Part shown: positions 60,141-64,000 of the stretch, piece after piece
Layout: each line of letters begins with the position of its first letter
How positions within the stretch are numbered: position 1 is the first letter of the stretch
Assembly (NCBI GenBank): GCA_022432975.1
Contig: CM039506.1
Coordinates: 14,330,006 to 14,394,005 of the forward strand
Origin: Begonia masoniana
Taxonomy: Eukaryota; Streptophyta; Magnoliopsida; Cucurbitales; Begoniaceae
DNA: 64,000 bases
Direction: 5' to 3'
Notes under the pieces: generated by a model
What the model saw: the letters and a program-made list of their open reading frames with translations, nothing else
Told to the model about the DNA's origin: nothing
Database searches by the model: none
Position numbers and translations under genes: made by a program

Positions 60141-61342
60141 GGTTTACTAGTACTCGATGCTGTGGCTTTTTTTTTGTTCTTTTTCTGATTCTTACACTGT
60201 TTCAACTTCTCTCCCATTTCGTAACAGAATTGATTTGCAGTGTTCTTTTCCTTCTCTCTTGGGTATTTTCGTATCACTTGGCAGCATGCCTTGTGATCTG
60301 TTATTCATGGCTTGAACAAGTTGACCCACTTGAGTTTAAAGATTTTTGTGAGATATTGCTTGATTCTGAATCAGAGTTGTTAAGTTCTGCATAACCATGT
60401 CATTTCTTGTCATGTAATCCGTCATCATTTGCTCTAACAAGGTTGACTGTTCAGAATGTAACTGCTTATTTTGCTGAGGAATACTATCTTGCAAATATTC
60501 TTGTTGTTGCTGCAAAGATTCAGAGCTAGAGCTTCTGGACTGAGAATTCCACTGATAGTTGGGTTGTTGCTGCAGTGTAACTACAGCAGTAGTCACTGGG
60601 TTACATGTTTCTGGTTCATCTAAATCCTTTTGTTCAACCACCTCATCTTGTTTCTTTACATTTTCTGTTCTACGTTGTTTTTCTGGAATCTCAGGTTCCT
60701 TTCAATTCCTCAATACGATGGCCTTACAATGCTCTAGTCTAGGTTTTTGTGGCACTTCTGTATCGCTCGGTAATCGCCCCATGTTCCTCGTGCTTAAAGA
60801 TTGAGCCAATTGCCTCATTTGTGTCTCCATATTCTTCATTGATGCAGCCAAGTTCTGCAAGATCACGTCTGTCTTAGCAGCATATTCCCTTGCAAAACTT
60901 TCTGATTTTTCTTGAAGCATTGGTTCTTGACTTGGTTGTGAGAAACCTTGAGTGTAATTTTCTGTCGCTCTGGTTGGTGCTGTAGCATTCTACTGCTGTT
61001 GTGAATTTCATTGAAAGTTTGGATGCTGTTTCCATCCAGGGTTGTAGGTCTGTGAGTATGGGTTATTGTTTCTATTATATCCCACATAATTGGCAGACTC
61101 TAGGTTAGTGGGGCATGAATTGTCATTGTGATTCTCTTCACAAAAAATGCAGGAAACTTCTCTGGTTACTGGTTTCAGTGGGTTGTTCATTGTCTTGATC
61201 GCATTCTCCAGTATAGAAATATTTGCATTTAATGCAGCAACTTCATCTAGATCATAAACCCCAGCTTCACGCCTTGTAGATTGAGTTCTGTCCGAAGGCC
61301 ATTGATAACTGTTCACTGCCATCCTTTCCAGCAGATCATAGG
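60141..61342 (-). pseudogene. Athila/Tat-type gag, C-terminal half with duplicated module
   Basis: Minus strand from 61322: AVNSYQWPSDRTQSTRR, DLDEVAALNANISILENAI and a CCHC knuckle CIFCEENHNDNSCP, then NNNPYSQTYNPGWKQHPNF. These are the standard landmarks of Athila/Tat gag. Two related modules follow. One is at 60920-60702 (DVILQNLAASMKNMETQMRQ, GRLPSDTEVPQKP). The other is at about 60410-60230 (DMVMQNLTTLIQNQAISHKN, TQVGQLVQAMNNRSQGMLPS). Between them is a Gln-rich linker. A few stops show it is not functional. Confidence 0.85.
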
Positions 61343-63826
61343 TGTGACAGCCCGAGACCCGATCGGGGTACGAGGAGCCATCACTCTGGACAGAATAGAA
61401 AAACGTGGACTATATTTTTTTTTTTTAACTTTTAAACTTCTAAAAGCCTTGACAGAAAATTCACAGAGGAAACCTTCTCTGGAAGTGAAGGTTGGAAGAC
61501 GTTCTGTGGGAGGCTACAGTAGCCGTGGACAATCGGGAGCTGTGGACAAACAAAATCCGTGGACCTTTAAAATCAAAGTCGGGGTCTGTGGACAAACAGA
61601 ATCCGTGGACGTTTAAAAAATAAAAGCAGTGATCGTGGACGTTGGTATTAAAAGTCAGAGTCTGTAGACAAAGGAGTCCGTGGACGTTGACAGTAAAAGA
61701 CAAAAAGCAGTAGACTTTTAGACTTAGACGAATGTGTGCAAACCCGAAGGACAGAAACTGGAAAGCAGAGTGGACGTTGAAAGGTAGAAGGCAGAATGGA
61801 CGACTGTTTTGAAGAAGGCGTGGACGACTATCTTCAAAGGCAGCTTGGACTTTTAAGAAAAATAGAAGGCAGGATGTACGATAAAAACAGAAAGTAGGAT
61901 GGACGACTATTTTAACAGAGGGCGTAGACGACTGAGCCCAAAGGCGAAATGGACCATTATTTTGAAGGTAGAATGGACGTGGACGATTGTTTTACAGAAG
62001 AGAATGACAACTGTTTTAAAAGGGCAGAAGTGACTGTGGACGACTAACACTTAGCCAAAATACTAGAAAATTTGAAAACCAGAAACAGAAGGCAGAATGG
62101 ACGATAAAATTTAAAGACAGAATGGACGACTACTTTACAGGGAGACATTAAACAGAAAGCATGAAAACTTCAAAAAAACCAAAACCCGATTCCAACACAC
62201 AGTTTTAAAACGTGCAAAAAAAACACGACAGAAGTTCAAAAATCTAACTGCATGGATCGATTTAAAATTTGAAACAATCCATGCATAACCTGAAAAGAAA
62301 ACTCCAAACAGTTCCAGAATGTTTAAAAAAATACTTATGCAACTGTCAATTATAGAGATTTAGAAACTAGAACATCAGAACCTATACATTATATATTCCC
62401 AACAGAGTTTCCAACAGAGTTTTTAAAACAGAAACACAGAACCCCAACAGAGTTTTAAAATCAAAACACCAGAGTTCCAGTAGGGTTTACAGACATGGAC
62501 TTTACTTAAAATACTTAAACCTCTAAACAGAAGTTTGTCTGGCTGCAGCAACCAATCCCCGTAAGCTCGTTTCGCCAACTACATTAAGTCATCAGCTTGA
62601 GGCACAAAGTCCTCAATCACGGGTTCAGTACCTAAATCAGGGAGTTCACCTATGAGTCTAAAACTCAGTAAGAACATATCAGAAATAAATGCAGTGATGC
62701 ATATGCTATGCATGAACTTTTCAGAAATACAGTGACAGTGCAGAACATTTATCTTCCAGTGACAGTGAGGTATAAGTGGAGCTTATAGAGGAACTGGCGA
62801 TACAGAGAGTGCACGATCAGGCACGGTGCACTATCAGGCACATAACAGTAAACAGTACAGAATCAGAACAGAACAGAGTGCCAGTCCCCGTCCCACACTT
62901 AACCGATATATTTCAGATAGTCAGATTTTATCTTTCTTAACTTCAAAACCGTGTACAGAAAATATTTGCATGTCTTTCTGAGAAAACGTGTATGCATGAA
63001 CGGTGCCTAAACTTAAACTGGCAGATAACAGAAATAAGACAACAGACAACAGAAAATACAAACATCTCAGGACATAACCCTAACTTTTCTACCCAAAACA
63101 ACCCCGACAGAAGTGATAACCTAGTACCTCCGTGATGTAGGGCCTTAAGGGCCAAATCTATGCATATGAACTTACCTGGTTGCTGTCGAGTTAATATTCT
63201 TGATCGTCTCGAAAATGCACGAACCTATGATGTGCACGAAAGAAAAATCATCAAGCTGCAAATGCTAACTAATACTTGGCAGGATATGCAGCAAACTCAT
63301 TTCAACCCTTTAGAAAATACACCAACGTGTTTTTATCCAAAAACAGTGAATTCTATCTCTAAATATCATAACCCTAAACCTCAGTAAAACTCACCTTAAA
63401 CTTGTCCAAACTCGTTGGCATTAGTAGATATTTACCTTAGCGGAGAAGCAGAAAGAAATCTGAGGAGATCGAAGTAACTTCGATGGTTGTTTGTCGACTG
63501 GAAGAGAGAGTGCTGAGGAGAGAATGGAAAGAGCAGAGGAAAGAGTGAAGCGGGTTTCATGTAGGAGGAAGAGAAGACATGTCTTCTTCAACAAGTTGCC
63601 AAGTGTCAGTCATTCACTTGCATCCTCTCAACCACCTTAATTCTTACCTATTATGCCCTTCCATTGGTTTTTAACCAAATTGATTTGTTTTGGTTCCACA
63701 TTAGTTTAATTCTCCATTAATTATTCCAACAATTCAACCAAAACATTCATTATATTAAAATAATATTGATCCCACTTATACGATTCAGGAAAATGATTAC
63801 ATGGCAAATAAATGTCGGGTGTTACA
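61343..63826 (-). repeat. Solo chromovirus LTR, target duplication ATAGG
   Basis: The plus strand runs TGTGACAGCCCGAGACC...TCGGGTGTTACA (2484 bp), flanked by ATAGG (61338-61342 and 63827-63831). It splits the gag frame of the surrounding element. The stretch 61510-62140 is a dense cluster of GTGGACGA/GTGGACAA motifs. The candidate leader on the minus strand has a first donor near 63393, a mini-exon at 63176-63224 and a second intron 62650-63175. The hairpin GGCC-CUUAA-GGCC lies at 63141-63153. Confidence 0.95.
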
Positions 63827-63831
63827 ATAGG

Positions 63832-64000
63832 CTTCATTAAAGGATTTAGAAAGCAGTGTACCATTTGATGCAGCATCAATAATCGATCTTGTCTGCCCAT
63901 TGAGTCCATTATAAAACGTCTCCAGCTGAATCCAGTGTGGTATTCCGTGGTTGGGGCACTGCCTCAATAATTCTTTAAATCTGTCCCAAGCTTCGTATAG
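63832..64000 (-). pseudogene. Athila/Tat-type gag, upstream part (runs off the window)
   Basis: The minus strand reads open with LYEAWDRFKELLRQCPNHGI, then ETFYNGLNG and DAASNGTLLSKSFNEAY. This is the best conserved block of Athila/Tat gag. It continues across the solo LTR into the frame at 61342. The N-terminus and 5' LTR lie beyond the window end. Confidence 0.88.

Overview
This is nuclear DNA of a flowering plant. The only intact host gene has 18 short coding exons with GT-AG introns. The rest is nested LTR retrotransposons of plant type (Tekay/Del-like chromoviruses, an Athila/Tat-type element and another Ty3/gypsy element), plus hAT and Mutator remnants. Base composition and gene style suggest a dicot; the species cannot be read from the sequence. 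A run of 100 N at 43478-43577 marks an assembly gap.

Layout. Positions 1-199 hold the end of a hAT-like element. Positions 1517-8694 carry a nucleolar RNA-binding protein gene (RBM28/Nop4 family, 938 codons) with a MITE in intron 8. Positions 10828-17159 are a minus-strand Ty3/gypsy element with two LTRs, decayed gag-protease-integrase, and a 901-bp hAT element (12407-13307) inserted in its integrase. That hAT element carries a piece of a host threonine deaminase gene. Positions 17161-20371 are the 3' end of a minus-strand chromovirus. Positions 21780-26934 are a plus-strand chromovirus piece in the unusual order pol-LTR-PBS-gag. Positions 28540-33173 hold a decayed plant transposon protein (split by a solo LTR) and a MULE transposase remnant. 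Positions 33174-43196 are an almost complete minus-strand chromovirus inserted in the MULE; one of its LTRs was later hit by a palindromic element carrying 5S rRNA sequence. Positions 43595-48235 are the 5' end of a second copy, itself split by a solo LTR. From 50290 to the window end runs one minus-strand Athila/Tat-type element whose interior holds three solo LTRs (51975-55595, 57904-60135, 61343-63826). The first of these contains about 54 copies of a 40-bp minisatellite.

Most insertions have perfect target-site duplications, so their order can be read: MULE, then chromovirus, then 5S palindrome; Athila/Tat element, then three solo LTRs; gypsy integrase, then hAT with captured gene.

The most unexpected pattern is shared by all nine long chromovirus LTRs here (2.2-3.6 kb, both strands). 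Each appears to contain a spliced leader: a first donor site, a 42-52 nt mini-exon between AG and GT, and a second intron. A small hairpin, often with a UUCG loop, lies about 20 nt inside that second intron. Its stem pairs in eight of nine copies although the bases differ.
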